A stretch of DNA of 64,000 bases from Pseudomonas sp. FP2335 (GTDB taxonomy: Bacteria; Pseudomonadota; Gammaproteobacteria; Pseudomonadales; Pseudomonadaceae), in assembly GCF_030687535.1 (NCBI RefSeq), contig NZ_CP117437.1, positions 5,577,501-5,641,500 on the forward strand. The letters are read 5' to 3'. The notes under the pieces were generated by a model. It was not told the DNA's origin and did not search any database. It worked only from the letters and a program-made list of their open reading frames with translations. The first letter of the stretch is position 1, and each line of letters opens with the position of its first letter. Positions 23,162 to 32,648 of this stretch are shown here, piece after piece. Position numbers and translations under genes: made by a program.

Positions 23162-24244
23162 ATGAATACAGCATCCCCGACTCCCCGCCCGCAGCTGGTT
23201 TATCTGGTATTCGGCGCCGAGACCTATCATCAGGAAGCGGTATTCAGCATCGCCAGTGCCCTGTCCCATCTGGGCGGCCCCCAGGACATGCCCCTGGACA
23301 TCCAGGTATTCAGCGACAACCCCGAGCCCTATCGCGACCTGCCGGTGCACGTCCACACCCTGGACGACGCCACCCGCAAACGCTGGAGCGAGCCCCACGG
23401 CTACCATTTCCGCACCAAGCACGTGCTGTTGCGCCAGGTCCTGGAGACCGCGGAGCGCGCTCTGCTGATCGACACCGACACGTTTTTCCACGACTCGCCC
23501 ATGGCCCTGTTCGAGCGCGTCGCCCCCGGCACCGTGCTGTGCAACGCGTTCCACGCCAAGTACGGCGATAACCGCGAAAGCGTGCTGTACGAGACCCTCG
23601 CCCAGCTCCTGGCCGACAAGGGCCTGGCCGATGACGACATGCCACTGCTTAACTCCGGCGTGATGGGCATGGCTCGCGAGGATGCGCACCTGCTGGACCG
23701 TTCCATCGAACTGATGGACGAACTGTTCCCCCTGGCCCAGGGCGCCTACACCCTGGAAGAGTTCTGCCTGTCGGTGGTCGCCTACCGCAGCGTCAACGTG
23801 CGCCAGTGCCCGGACCTGATCCACCACTACTGGAGCCGCAAGCAGCTGTTCCGGGCCAAGGTCAGGGCGTGGATCGCCAAGCACGGTGCCGCACCGACCT
23901 GCGCGCACGCCCTGGCCGACACTCGCCAGGTCTCCGCCCACCTGCCGCGCCCACCACGCCTGCAACGCCTGATGTACAAGCTGATCACCCTGGCCCTGCC
24001 CAAGCGCAAGCAGCAGTTCATCCGCGAAATCCTCTACGGCTGCTACGAGCACGAAAACGAGTTCGACCAGGCGTGCGGCCCGGTTTGGTGGGACAAGGCC
24101 CGGCAAAATCAGGCAGAGCGGCAGAAATCCCCCGTGGATGCTCATCAACTGGAGCGCTGGTTCGCCAATCCCCTGGTGCGCCTGATTCTGGGCGAGCGCC
24201 GTGCGGCGATCCATGCCCACCTGATGACCTCGGAGACAAAATAG
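23162..24244 (+). CDS. Putative GT-A-type glycosyltransferase
   Basis: 360 residues, no signal peptide. The N-terminal half looks like a nucleotide-sugar-binding fold: VYLVFGAETYHQEAVFSIASAL, then DIQVFSDNPEPY, then the metal-binding DxD motif in ERALLIDTDTFFHDSP, and NSGVMGMA further on, an order seen in GT8-like enzymes. The C-terminal part is basic, with alternating Arg and Lys. I do not know a characterised homologue. It follows the metF terminator, so it is transcribed separately; the next gene encodes a solute-binding protein and offers no hint about the acceptor. Confidence 0.6.
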   Translation: MNTASPTPRPQLVYLVFGAETYHQEAVFSIASALSHLGGPQDMPLDIQVFSDNPEPYRDLPVHVHTLDDATRKRWSEPHGYHFRTKHVLLRQVLETAERALLIDTDTFFHDSPMALFERVAPGTVLCNAFHAKYGDNRESVLYETLAQLLADKGLADDDMPLLNSGVMGMAREDAHLLDRSIELMDELFPLAQGAYTLEEFCLSVVAYRSVNVRQCPDLIHHYWSRKQLFRAKVRAWIAKHGAAPTCAHALADTRQVSAHLPRPPRLQRLMYKLITLALPKRKQQFIREILYGCYEHENEFDQACGPVWWDKARQNQAERQKSPVDAHQLERWFANPLVRLILGERRAAIHAHLMTSETK

Positions 24245-24307
24245 CGCAGCCCGCAGATGCTTGTGCCAGAGCTTTTCTTTAGGGCCCGAGCGACGTAACC
24301 TCAGGGC

Positions 24308-25099
24308 ATGCCCGTGATTCTGAAGCTTGCGACCGCTGCCCTTTTGACTTGCTTGAGCCTGGCGGCTTACGGCGAGAAATTGCGCATTGTCACCGAGCCC
24401 TGGGCGCCCTACGTCTATGACGACCGCGGCACCATGCGCGGGCTGGACTACGAAACCACGGTGATCGTGTTCCAGCGCCTTGGGGTCGACGTGGAGTGGC
24501 AGTTCCTGCCCTGGAAGCGCTGCCTGGCGATGCTCGAACAAGGCCATGCCGACGGCGCGCTGGATATTTTCCACAGCCACGAGCGCGACACCCTACTGCT
24601 TTACCCCAGCGAGCCGCTGTCGGAAGTCCAGTTCGTGCTGTACTACGCCAACGACCGCCCCCACCCTGCCGACACCCTTGACGACCTGCGCGGCCTGACA
24701 GTCGGCACCTCGCCGGGCTACCTCTACGGCGATGCCTTCAGCAGCTCCAGCTTGTTCAACCGCGAACCGGCGCCCAGCCACGAAGCCAACTTCGGCAAAT
24801 TGCTGCTGGGCCGCGTCGATCTGGTGATCACCGACCGCCGCGTCGGCCAGCATGTAATCAAGGCCCTGGGCCTGGAGGGCAAAGTCAGCCAGGCGCCGGT
24901 GGTGGTCAGCCGCCAACAGCAATTTCTGGCCGTACGCCGAGGCGCGGGCATGGACCTGCTGGTGCAGCGCTTTGCCGCCGAACTCAAGCGTTTCAAGCAG
25001 GAGCCCGCGTACATCGCTCTGAGCGCCCAATACGGTGGATTTCAAGCCAGTACGGCCTTGGAACACGCCGTTGAGCAGCAGGAAAGCAGCGCGCCGTGA
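24308..25099 (+). CDS. Periplasmic solute-binding protein, family 3-like
   Basis: 263 residues. A signal peptide (LATAALLTCLSLAAYG, cleavage near residue 22) precedes KLRIVTEPWAPYVYDDRGTMRGLDYE, the typical first strand and loop of SBP family 3, and later LRGLTVGTSPGYLYG, the hinge-proximal strand. No transporter permease or ATPase gene is adjacent, so it may serve a distant transporter or a sensory role; orphan proteins of this kind are frequent in Pseudomonas. Ligand unknown; the sequence lacks a clear amino-acid-binding Arg-Asp signature that I could assign. Confidence 0.75.
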   Translation: MPVILKLATAALLTCLSLAAYGEKLRIVTEPWAPYVYDDRGTMRGLDYETTVIVFQRLGVDVEWQFLPWKRCLAMLEQGHADGALDIFHSHERDTLLLYPSEPLSEVQFVLYYANDRPHPADTLDDLRGLTVGTSPGYLYGDAFSSSSLFNREPAPSHEANFGKLLLGRVDLVITDRRVGQHVIKALGLEGKVSQAPVVVSRQQQFLAVRRGAGMDLLVQRFAAELKRFKQEPAYIALSAQYGGFQASTALEHAVEQQESSAP

Positions 25100-25321
25100 T
25101 TGCTCTGTTATACTCCGGCCTTTCCGCCAGGCTTACGCCCGGCCGCTGAGGTCTTGAAAAAGGCACCCAACCCCGCTACAGCGCAGCTTTCAGCCCCGCG
25201 CGAGCCGGTGGAGTGCCCGCCAGACGCAGCAGGACCGGACGGGATTGCGCTCCCCTAAGCGCCATTCACGCCCGGCAAGATTATCCCTTTGGGCCAAGCC
25301 CTAACTAGAACAGGATTACTC

Positions 25322-27208
25322 ATGTCCTTTGCTTCCCTCGGTCTCTCCGAGGCTTTAGTCCGCGCCATCGAGGCAGCGGGCTATACCGAGCCTACTCCGG
25401 TGCAACAGCGGGCCATTCCCGCCGTGTTGCAAGGTCGCGACCTGATGGTTGCGGCTCAGACAGGTACTGGTAAAACCGGCGGCTTCGCCCTCCCGATCCT
25501 GGAGCGGTTGTTTCCCAACGGTCACCCGGACAAATCCCAGCGTCACGGCCCGCGCCAACCGCGTGTACTGGTCCTGACCCCAACCCGCGAACTCGCCGCC
25601 CAAGTGCACGACAGCTTCAAGCTGTATGCCCGCGACCTGAAGTTCGTCAGTGCCTGCATCTTCGGCGGCGTCGGCATGAACCCACAGGTTCAGGCCATGT
25701 CCCGTGGTGTGGACGTGCTGGTCGCCTGCCCGGGTCGTTTGCTCGACCTGTGCGGCCAAGGCAGCGTCGACTTGTCCCACGTGGAAATCCTCGTACTGGA
25801 CGAAGCCGACCGCATGCTCGACATGGGCTTTGTCCATGACGTGAAAAAAGTCCTCGCGCGCCTGCCGGCCAAACGCCAGAACCTGCTGTTCTCGGCCACG
25901 TTCTCCAACGACATCACCGCCCTGGCCGGCAAACTGCTGCACAACCCGGAACGCATCGAAGTCACGCCGCCGAACACCACGGTCGAGCGTATCGAGCAAC
26001 GCGTGTTCCGCCTGGCCGCCAGCCACAAGCGTGCGCTGCTGGCGCACCTGATCACTGCCGGCGCGTGGGAACAGGTGCTGGTATTCACCCGCACCAAGCA
26101 CGGCGCCAACCGCCTGGCCGAATACCTGGACAAGCACGGCCTCACCGCCGTCGCCATCCACGGCAACAAGAGCCAGAACGCACGCACCAAGGCCCTGGCC
26201 GACTTCAAGGCCGGCAGCGTGCGTATCCTGGTGGCGACCGATATTGCTGCCCGTGGCCTGGACATCGACCAGTTGCCACACGTGGTCAACTTCGAGCTGC
26301 CGAACGTCGACGAAGACTACGTGCACCGCATCGGCCGTACCGGCCGTGCCGGTCGTTCGGGTGAAGCCATCTCCCTGGTTGCACCGGACGAAGAAAAACT
26401 GCTGAAAAGCATCGAGCGCATGACCAAGCAGAAAATCGCCGACGGCGACCTGATGGGCTTCGATGCCAGCGCCGTAGAGGCCGAGAAGCCAGAAGTGCGC
26501 GAGCGTCCGGACGTGCGCAACCCACGCAACCCACGCGGTCCGAAGGGCGATGGCCCGAACGGCGGCGGGGGCGGCGGCGGTCGTCGCGACAAGGGCAAGG
26601 ACAAGGGCGGCAAGGAAAAAGCGCCGACCAACGGCCGTGGCGAACGCCCGGCCCGCGAGCAGAAGCCCCGCGAAGGCACCCCGGCCCGCGAACAGCGCCA
26701 GCCGAGCCAGCCGCCACGCGCCGCAGCCGACCGCGCCCCGGACGAGTTCCTCGACGACGACGTGGACAACTTCGGTAACCGCGTTGACTACGTGCCCCAA
26801 GCCAAACCGGCCCAAGGCCGTGGCCGTCGTCCAGGTGCCCCGGCCCAAGGCGCCGGTGCAGGTGCACCGCGCAATGGTCAACCGCAAGGCGGCCGCCAGA
26901 ACGCCCCACGCAACAGCAGCGGCGGCACCACTGGTACGCCACCGGCCAAGCGCAGCGGCCCACGCAGTGGTGCACCCCGTGACGGCCAGGCGCGTCGCGA
27001 AGACTCGCGCAGCAACAACCGCCGCCCGTCCCGTGACGACCAGCCACGTTCGTCCGAACCAGCCGTGCAAAACCCGCGTGGCGGCCCGGCGCCGAAGATC
27101 ATCCACAAGGAGTCGAAAGCGGATCGCTTCCCGACACCCGAGCAGTTGGATCAACTGCCAGGCCGTCCTCGTGGTGAGAAGCCAGCGCTGCTGACTCGCA
27201 ACCGCTGA
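25322..27208 (+). CDS. rhlE: DEAD-box RNA helicase RhlE (RhlE2-type)
   Basis: 628 residues. The helicase core (about 1-370) has all motifs: Q motif ([14 protein letters not shown]), [26 protein letters not shown] and [11 protein letters not shown]. Residues about 390-628 are a disordered basic tail rich in Arg, Gly, Pro and Gln with poly-Gly and RG stretches, likely RNA- or RNase E-binding; such an extension marks P. aeruginosa RhlE2. It unwinds RNA and takes part in RNA turnover and ribosome-related processes. The ATG at 25322 starts the conserved [12 protein letters not shown] leader of about 200 bases precedes it and a strong terminator follows. Confidence 0.92.
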   Translation: MSFASLGLSEALVRAIEAAGYTEPTPVQQRAIPAVLQGRDLMVAAQTGTGKTGGFALPILERLFPNGHPDKSQRHGPRQPRVLVLTPTRELAAQVHDSFKLYARDLKFVSACIFGGVGMNPQVQAMSRGVDVLVACPGRLLDLCGQGSVDLSHVEILVLDEADRMLDMGFVHDVKKVLARLPAKRQNLLFSATFSNDITALAGKLLHNPERIEVTPPNTTVERIEQRVFRLAASHKRALLAHLITAGAWEQVLVFTRTKHGANRLAEYLDKHGLTAVAIHGNKSQNARTKALADFKAGSVRILVATDIAARGLDIDQLPHVVNFELPNVDEDYVHRIGRTGRAGRSGEAISLVAPDEEKLLKSIERMTKQKIADGDLMGFDASAVEAEKPEVRERPDVRNPRNPRGPKGDGPNGGGGGGGRRDKGKDKGGKEKAPTNGRGERPAREQKPREGTPAREQRQPSQPPRAAADRAPDEFLDDDVDNFGNRVDYVPQAKPAQGRGRRPGAPAQGAGAGAPRNGQPQGGRQNAPRNSSGGTTGTPPAKRSGPRSGAPRDGQARREDSRSNNRRPSRDDQPRSSEPAVQNPRGGPAPKIIHKESKADRFPTPEQLDQLPGRPRGEKPALLTRNR

Positions 27209-27228
27209 GTTTCAACGCGATATAAAAA

Positions 27229-27260
27229 TGCCCCGCCTCTTTTGAGGCGGGGCATTTTTT
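27229..27260 (+). terminator. Intrinsic terminator of rhlE
   Basis: Perfect 11-base-pair stem (TGCCCCGCCTC with GAGGCGGGGCA) around TTTT, followed by six Ts. Confidence 0.95.
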
Positions 27261-27298
27261 ATGGGCTCGACGCCGATCAAACCTGGGCCAGGGCTTGT

Positions 27299-27385
27299 GT
27301 GGGAGCGGGCTTGCTCGCGAAAGCAGTCTGTCATTTAAAGATGTGCTGCCTGACCCGCCGCTTTCGCGGGCAAGCCCGCTCCCAC
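27299..27385. repeat. REP doublet
   Basis: Forward core GTGGGAGCGGGCTTGCTCGC and reverse complement with CGCGGGCAAGCC, 87 bases, between the rhlE and yceI terminators. The rest of the 400-base gap (27386-27570) holds no gene I can support. Confidence 0.92.
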
Positions 27386-27570
27386 AGTTGATCGGTGTTG
27401 CTGGGCTGTCAGCACTCGGCTGGAGATCGCCCAGACACTGCTAGTCCTCTGAGCTTTAGCGAGGCTGCGAAGGCGGCGGCACTGCTGGTAGAGACATTTC
27501 CCCTCAACCATAGAATCTCCCACAGGGGATCCCATTTCAGCTCAATGGTTGTCTGGAACTCGCAGGCATA

Positions 27571-27599
27571 AAAAAACCGGGTCTTTCGACCCGGTTTTA
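27571..27599 (-). terminator. Intrinsic terminator of the cytochrome b561-yceI pair
   Basis: Stem AAAACCGGGTC with GACCCGGTTTT around TTTC/GAAA; read on the minus strand it ends in a run of Ts and lies 14 bases after the yceI stop. Confidence 0.9.
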
Positions 27600-27613
27600 T
27601 GTGCGAGCAGAAA

Positions 27614-28192
27614 TTACTTCTGCTTTACACCTTCCAGCGAGATGTCCAGGTCAACGGTCTGCGAAGAAGGACCTGGGCCTTTGATGCCGAAGTCGTTCAG
27701 GTTGACCGTGGTTTTGGCGTTGAAGCCAGCACGTTCACCGCCCCATGGGTCCTTGCCTTCGCCGTTGAACGTGGCCTTGAAGGTCACTGGCTTGGTCACG
27801 CCGTGGAAGGTCAGGTCGCCGGTCACGTCAGCAGTGTCTTTACCAGTCGGTTTAACCGCGGTGGAAACAAACTTGGCATCGGCGAACTTGGCAACGTCCA
27901 GGAAGTCTTTGCTGGCGATATGCTTGTCACGCTCAGCGTGGTTGGACCACAGGCTGGCGGTTTTCACATCGACGGCGATCTTGCTGGCTTCAGGCTTGGC
28001 GGCATCCCAGCTGAACGAACCATCCCAATCCTTGAAGGTGCCGTGAATGTAGCTGTAGCCCAGGTGGCTGATTTTCCAATCGATGAAGGCATGCTGGCCT
28101 TCTTTGTCGATCTTGTAGTCAGCGGCCATCGCGGAACCGGCGGACAACAGCGCAGAACCGAGTGCCAGTGCGGCGAGAGTCTTTTTCAACAT
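27614..28192 (-). CDS. YceI-family periplasmic lipid-binding protein
   Basis: 192 residues. Signal peptide [23 protein letters not shown], then the YceI lipocalin-like barrel, recognised by [47 protein letters not shown] and [17 protein letters not shown]. Family members bind isoprenoid chains in the periplasm. The gene follows a cytochrome b561 gene 32 bases upstream on the same strand, a pairing found in many Proteobacteria, and both stop at one terminator. The start at 28192 is the signal-peptide methionine. Confidence 0.93.
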   Translation of the reverse strand: MLKKTLAALALGSALLSAGSAMAADYKIDKEGQHAFIDWKISHLGYSYIHGTFKDWDGSFSWDAAKPEASKIAVDVKTASLWSNHAERDKHIASKDFLDVAKFADAKFVSTAVKPTGKDTADVTGDLTFHGVTKPVTFKATFNGEGKDPWGGERAGFNAKTTVNLNDFGIKGPGPSSQTVDLDISLEGVKQK

Positions 28193-28224
28193 GCTTTCTA
28201 TTCCTTGTGAGTCGAGGTTGAACA

Positions 28225-28776
28225 TCAGGCTTTGCGCCCCAGCATTCGCATGAGGGTCGCATCACGGTCAATGAAGTGGTGTTTCAATGCAGCCACGCCA
28301 TGCAAGCCGGCGAAGACCACCAACACCCAGGCCAGGTACAGGTGCACCAGGCCGGCGTTATCTGCCTGGTCCGGTAGCCCGGAAACCACGGCGGGAATGT
28401 CGAACAGGCCAAACACCGGGATCCCGACACCATCTGCGGTGGAAATCAGGTAACCGGCAATCATCACGGCAAACAGCCCGAGATAGAGGAACGCGTGGCC
28501 AAACGCGGCCCCCATGCGAGTCATGCGGCTGTAGCTGGCCAACGGTGGTGGCGGCGGGCTGACCAGGCGCCAGACGATACGCACCAGCATGATGGCGAAC
28601 AGCGTGATGCCGATGCTCTTGTGCAGGTCCGGTGCGTCTTTGCGCCAGGCGCTGTAGTAGTCGAGGCCGACCATCCACAAACCCAGCGCAAACAAGCCAA
28701 ACACCACCAGGGCCACGCCCCAGTGCAAAACCATGCTGACCCAGCCGTAGCGGGCCGGTGAATTGCGTAACTGCAT
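28225..28776 (-). CDS. Cytochrome b561 family protein
   Basis: 183 residues with four membrane helices. Histidines that could bind two b haems are visible: LHWGVAL in the first helix, DLHKSIGI in the loop before the second, LVHLYLAW and [12 protein letters not shown] near the end. These inner-membrane proteins oxidise quinol; CybB of E. coli is a superoxide:quinone oxidoreductase. It is the first gene of a two-gene transcript with yceI. Divergent from bioA across a 248-base AT-rich gap that must hold both promoters. Confidence 0.92.
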   Translation of the reverse strand: MQLRNSPARYGWVSMVLHWGVALVVFGLFALGLWMVGLDYYSAWRKDAPDLHKSIGITLFAIMLVRIVWRLVSPPPPPLASYSRMTRMGAAFGHAFLYLGLFAVMIAGYLISTADGVGIPVFGLFDIPAVVSGLPDQADNAGLVHLYLAWVLVVFAGLHGVAALKHHFIDRDATLMRMLGRKA

Positions 28777-29024
28777 GTACTTAATCCCGTAAGAGCTGCG
28801 CTCAAGACTAGCGATTTACCTATCGAATTAAAGCCGAAAATTTCGCTTTGAAATATCGAGAAATACGATCAAGAGACTATGCATAATAAATTAACAAGGC
28901 ATTAAGACTATTCCTAAGAAACGTGACAGACCGTCCTGCGTTTACCGCGAATTAATTCTTATAGGGTTGTGACACGGCCGCCCATTGCATAGGCTTGCGC
29001 GATTGTTGCTTGAGGAGATGCAAG

Positions 29025-30431
29025 ATGGGCTTGAATAACCAGTGGATGCAACGCGACCTCGCCGTGCTGTGGCATCCCTGCACCCAGATGAAAGACCATC
29101 AGCAACTACCGCTGATCCCGATCAAGCGCGGCGAAGGCGTGTGGCTGGAAGACTTCGAAGGCAAGCGCTACCTCGACGCGGTCAGTTCCTGGTGGGTCAA
29201 CGTGTTTGGCCACGCCAACCCGCGCATCAACCAGCGCATCAAGGACCAGGTCGACCAGCTGGAACACGTGATCCTCGCCGGTTTCAGCCACCAGCCGGTG
29301 ATCGAGTTGTCCGAGCGCCTGGTCAAGATGACGCCCGCAGGCCTGACCCGGTGTTTCTACGCCGATAACGGCTCATCGTGCATCGAAGTCGCGCTGAAAA
29401 TGAGCTTTCACTACTGGCTCAACCGCGGCCAGCCCGACAAGAAGCGCTTCGTCACCCTGACCAACAGCTACCACGGCGAAACCATCGCCGCGATGTCGGT
29501 GGGCGACGTGCCGCTGTTTACCGAGACCTACAAGGCGCTGCTGCTCGACACCCTCAAGGTGCCCAGCCCGGATTGCTACCTGCGCCCCGAAGGCATGAGC
29601 TGGGAAGAGCACTCGCGCAACATGTTCCTGGTCATGGAACAGACCCTGGCGGAAAACCACGCCACCGTCGCCGCCGTCATCGTCGAGCCGCTGATCCAGG
29701 GCGCTGGCGGCATGCGCATGTACCACCCGGTGTACCTCAAGCTGCTGCGCGAAGCCTGCGACCGCTATGGCGTACACCTGATCCACGATGAAATCGCCGT
29801 GGGCTTCGGCCGCACCGGCAGCATGTTCGCTTGCGAACAGGCCGGCATCCGCCCGGACTTCCTGTGCCTGTCCAAGGCCCTCACCGGCGGTTACCTGCCG
29901 CTGGCTGCCGTGCTCACCACCGATGACGTGTACAACGCCTTCTACGACGACTACTCGACCCTGCGCGCCTTCCTGCATTCCCACAGCTACACCGGCAACC
30001 CGCTGGCGTGCGCGGCGGCGTTGGCGACGCTGGATATTTTCGAGACAGACAACGTCATCGAAAACAACAAGGCCCTGGCCCAGCGCATGGCCAGCGCCAC
30101 CGCGCATCTGGTCGACCACCCGCACGTCTCGGAAGTGCGCCAGACCGGCATGGTACTGGCCATCGAGATGGTTCAGGACAAGGCCACCAAGACCGCCTAC
30201 CCGTGGCAGGAACGCCGAGGCCTCAAGGTGTTCGAACACGCCCTGGAACGCGGCGCACTGTTGCGGCCGTTGGGCAGCGTGGTGTACTTCCTGCCGCCAT
30301 ATGTGATCACGCCGGAGCAGATCGACTTCCTCGCCGAAGTGGCCAGTGAAGGCATCGACATCGCCACCAACAGCAGCGTCAGCGTCGCGGTGCCACAGGA
30401 CTTCCACCCAGGCTTTCGCGATCCGGGTTGA
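29025..30431 (+). CDS. bioA: Adenosylmethionine-8-amino-7-oxononanoate aminotransferase
   Basis: 468 residues, a class III PLP aminotransferase. It converts 8-amino-7-oxononanoate to 7,8-diaminononanoate in biotin synthesis, using SAM as amino donor. Signatures: VLWHPCTQMKDHQ at the start (BioA-specific), SSWWVNVFGHANPRIN, LIHDEIAVGFGRTG, and the PLP lysine in CLSKALTGGYLPLAAV. The ATG at 29025 has GAGGAG upstream. Here it is not with the other bio genes but ahead of rsmE, the common Pseudomonas arrangement. Confidence 0.95.
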   Translation: MGLNNQWMQRDLAVLWHPCTQMKDHQQLPLIPIKRGEGVWLEDFEGKRYLDAVSSWWVNVFGHANPRINQRIKDQVDQLEHVILAGFSHQPVIELSERLVKMTPAGLTRCFYADNGSSCIEVALKMSFHYWLNRGQPDKKRFVTLTNSYHGETIAAMSVGDVPLFTETYKALLLDTLKVPSPDCYLRPEGMSWEEHSRNMFLVMEQTLAENHATVAAVIVEPLIQGAGGMRMYHPVYLKLLREACDRYGVHLIHDEIAVGFGRTGSMFACEQAGIRPDFLCLSKALTGGYLPLAAVLTTDDVYNAFYDDYSTLRAFLHSHSYTGNPLACAAALATLDIFETDNVIENNKALAQRMASATAHLVDHPHVSEVRQTGMVLAIEMVQDKATKTAYPWQERRGLKVFEHALERGALLRPLGSVVYFLPPYVITPEQIDFLAEVASEGIDIATNSSVSVAVPQDFHPGFRDPG

Positions 30432-30500
30432 TTCCCCACCTTTTTAGGCACCCTCGCCACCGTTATCTTGCTCCCGCACAGAATTCTCCAGAGAACAGAA

Positions 30501-31220
30501 ATGAGATTGTCCCGCTTTTTCACCGACACCCCGCTGAGCCTCGGCGACGTAGAACTGCCCGAGGCCCAGGCGCATTACATCAGCCGCGTGTTGCGCATGG
30601 TCGAAGGCGACGCCGTGCAATTGTTCGACGGCTCCGGCCAGGAATTCCTCGGCAGCTTGCTGGAAGTCGGCAAGAAGCGCGTCACCGTGCAACTGAGCGA
30701 AAGCTTCGCGGGCCATGCCGAATCCCCGCTGCACATCCACCTCGGCCAGGGCCTGTCCCGGGGCGAGCGGATGGATTGGGCGATCCAGAAAGCCACCGAG
30801 CTTGGGGTCAACGCGATCACGCCGATTTTCAGCGAGCGCTGCGAAGTGCGCCTCAAGGACGAGCGCGCCGACAAACGCCTGCTGCACTGGCGCCAGGTGG
30901 CGATCAGCGCGTGCGAGCAATGCGGGCGTTCGACGGTGCCGGTGATCCACCCGCCGCTGCTGCTGGCAGACTGGTTGAAGCAGACCGAGGCGCAGTTGAA
31001 GCTGGTGCTGCACCCGGTGGCCGAGCCGATGATCAGCCATGCCAAGCCATCGAGCCTGGCGTTTTTGATCGGGCCTGAGGGTGGGTTGACGGACAATGAA
31101 GTCGAGGTCGCCCAAGCCGCCGGCTACCACGCTGCGCGCCTTGGGCCGCGGGTGTTGCGTACCGAAACTGCGCCAGTGGTGGCATTGGCTGTCGCTCAAC
31201 AGCTATGGGGTGATTTCTAA
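30501..31220 (+). CDS. rsmE: 16S rRNA (uracil1498-N3)-methyltransferase
   Basis: 239 residues of the SPOUT superfamily. An N-terminal PUA-like domain (EAQAHYISRVLRMVEGDAVQLFDG) is followed by a knotted SAM-binding domain with FLIGPEGGLTDNEVEVA and LGPRVLRTETAPVVAL, the conserved RsmE signatures. It methylates U1498 of 16S rRNA. Located 69 bases after bioA, possibly on the same transcript. Ends before a REP doublet. Confidence 0.95.
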   Translation: MRLSRFFTDTPLSLGDVELPEAQAHYISRVLRMVEGDAVQLFDGSGQEFLGSLLEVGKKRVTVQLSESFAGHAESPLHIHLGQGLSRGERMDWAIQKATELGVNAITPIFSERCEVRLKDERADKRLLHWRQVAISACEQCGRSTVPVIHPPLLLADWLKQTEAQLKLVLHPVAEPMISHAKPSSLAFLIGPEGGLTDNEVEVAQAAGYHAARLGPRVLRTETAPVVALAVAQQLWGDF

Positions 31221-31250
31221 CCCTCTGCCTTTGCAAACCCAATCAAAAAT

Positions 31251-31337
31251 GTGGGAGCGGGCTTGCTCGCGAATGCGGTGAGTCAGTCAGCTTAACTGTG
31301 GCTGACACACCGCATTCGCGAGCAAGCCCGCTCCCAC
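31251..31337. repeat. REP doublet
   Basis: Forward core GTGGGAGCGGGCTTGCTCGC and exact reverse complement, 87 bases, between the convergent genes rsmE and the binding-protein gene. Confidence 0.93.
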
Positions 31338-31360
31338 ATTTGGATTGGATTGCCAGGCAA

Positions 31361-32263
31361 CTACTCCACCGGATCGCTGACCGGCTTGGCAATAATCGCC
31401 TTCAGCTCGCTGGTCATCGGGAACTCAAGGTTCAAGCCCTTGGGCGGAATCGGCTGTTCAAACCAGCGCTGGTAAATCCCGTTGATCTCGCCGCTGCGAT
31501 ACAAATCACCCAGGGTCTCGTTGACCACCGCGAGAAACTGCGGGTCATCCTTGCGCACCATGCAGCTGTAGATCTCCCGCGACTGCTCCTCGCCTACCAC
31601 CACCCAGTTATGCGGGTCCCGGGCCTTGGCACGTTCGCCGTAAAGCAACGCATCATCCATGTAGAACGCCGCCGCGCGGCCGGTCTCCAGCATCTTGAAC
31701 GCCTCGCCGTGGTCCTTGGCGCTGATCACGAACATGTTGGCTTTGTGCTCGGCGTTGTAGCTCTTGAGAAAGCGCTCGTTGGTGGTACCCGCAGTGGTCA
31801 CCACGTTCTTGCCGGAAAGGTCGCCGAAGCCTTTGATGCCGCTGTCCTTGGCGGTCAGCAACTGGCCCTTCACATAGATAAACCCGTAGGAAAACGCCAC
31901 CTGTTTCTGCCGCTCGGCGGTCACCCCGGTAGAGCCACATTCCAGGTCGACGGTGCCGTTCTGCACCAGCGGGATACGGGTTTGCGATGTCACCAGGTTG
32001 TACTTCACATTCAGGTTGGCCACCCCGGTTTTCTGCTGGATGCGCTCGACGATCTTGTTCGCCAGCTCCACCGAATAGCCCATGGGTTTGCCACTGTGAT
32101 CCCCCACGTAGGAAAACGGCACCGACGCATCGCGATAACCCAGGGTGATTGACTGGGCGCTGGCGATCTTGGCCAGTGTGCCGTCCAGCGGGGCCGTGCT
32201 CGCTTGGGCCTGTGCGGCCAATAACAGCCCGAGGGTGCAGCCGGTCAACAGGATCTTTTTCAT
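31361..32263 (-). CDS. Periplasmic amino-acid-binding protein (glutamate/aspartate type)
   Basis: 300 residues. Signal peptide (MKKILLTGCTLGLLLAAQAQA), then SBP family 3 with ITLGYRDASVPFSYVGDHSGKPMGYSVELANKIV, NLVTSQTRIPLVQNGTVDLECGSTG and GKNVVTTAGTTNERFL; the order and the ECGSTG segment match the GltI/AatJ acidic-amino-acid-binding proteins. It is the last gene of a cluster ridA and a D-amino-acid dehydrogenase, which suggests uptake of an amino acid for oxidation, possibly a D form. No permease or ATPase gene is present here. Confidence 0.85.
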   Translation of the reverse strand: MKKILLTGCTLGLLLAAQAQASTAPLDGTLAKIASAQSITLGYRDASVPFSYVGDHSGKPMGYSVELANKIVERIQQKTGVANLNVKYNLVTSQTRIPLVQNGTVDLECGSTGVTAERQKQVAFSYGFIYVKGQLLTAKDSGIKGFGDLSGKNVVTTAGTTNERFLKSYNAEHKANMFVISAKDHGEAFKMLETGRAAAFYMDDALLYGERAKARDPHNWVVVGEEQSREIYSCMVRKDDPQFLAVVNETLGDLYRSGEINGIYQRWFEQPIPPKGLNLEFPMTSELKAIIAKPVSDPVE

Positions 32264-32287
32264 TGTTATTCTCCGTTGGTCTTTGAG

Positions 32288-32638
32288 TTATTTACGTACA
32301 GCAATCACGCTGATTTCCACCAGCACACTGGGTCGAGCCAGTTCCGCTTGCAGGGTGGTGCGGGTCGGCGCCATGCCTGGCGAAAGCCACGCAGACCACT
32401 GCGCGTTCATCGGTGCAAAACCGCTGCTGATGTCCTTCAGATAAATCGTTGCATTGAGCAGATGATCCTTGTCGCTGCCTGCCTGGGCCAACAGCCCATC
32501 GATCTTGGCGAGGACTTCGCGGGTTTGCGTCGCCACGTCCTCACCGTCGCCTGGCACCTGGCCGGAGAGGAACACCAAGTCCTTGAACGTCACGGCGCCG
32601 CTCAGGCGTTCATTGCTGCTGATTCGGTTAATGGTCAT
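32288..32638 (-). CDS. RidA-family protein (reactive imine deaminase-like)
   Basis: 116 residues of the YjgF/RidA fold. LSGAVTFKDLVFLSGQVPGD, QTREVLAKIDGLLAQAGSDKDHLLNATIYLKDI and PTRTTLQAELARPSVLVEISVIA match; the arginine in the PTRTT motif, which binds the substrate carboxylate, is kept. Family members hydrolyse 2-imino acids made by PLP or flavin enzymes. It lies 10 bases downstream of the FAD-dependent D-amino-acid dehydrogenase gene, whose product would release just such imines. Start at 32638; a longer frame overlaps that gene. Confidence 0.9.
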   Translation of the reverse strand: MTINRISSNERLSGAVTFKDLVFLSGQVPGDGEDVATQTREVLAKIDGLLAQAGSDKDHLLNATIYLKDISSGFAPMNAQWSAWLSPGMAPTRTTLQAELARPSVLVEISVIAVRK

Positions 32639-32648
32639 GGGGGCATCC

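Noticed and set aside
27386..27570. Small gene in the gap between the rhlE and yceI terminators
   Set aside because: The only frame (27335-27535, minus) starts without support and reads through the REP doublet; nothing else is recognisable in the stretch.
28777..29024. An sRNA or small gene in the AT-rich gap between the cytochrome b561 and bioA genes
   Set aside because: No terminator hairpin or credible frame is visible; the gap is best read as two divergent promoter regions.
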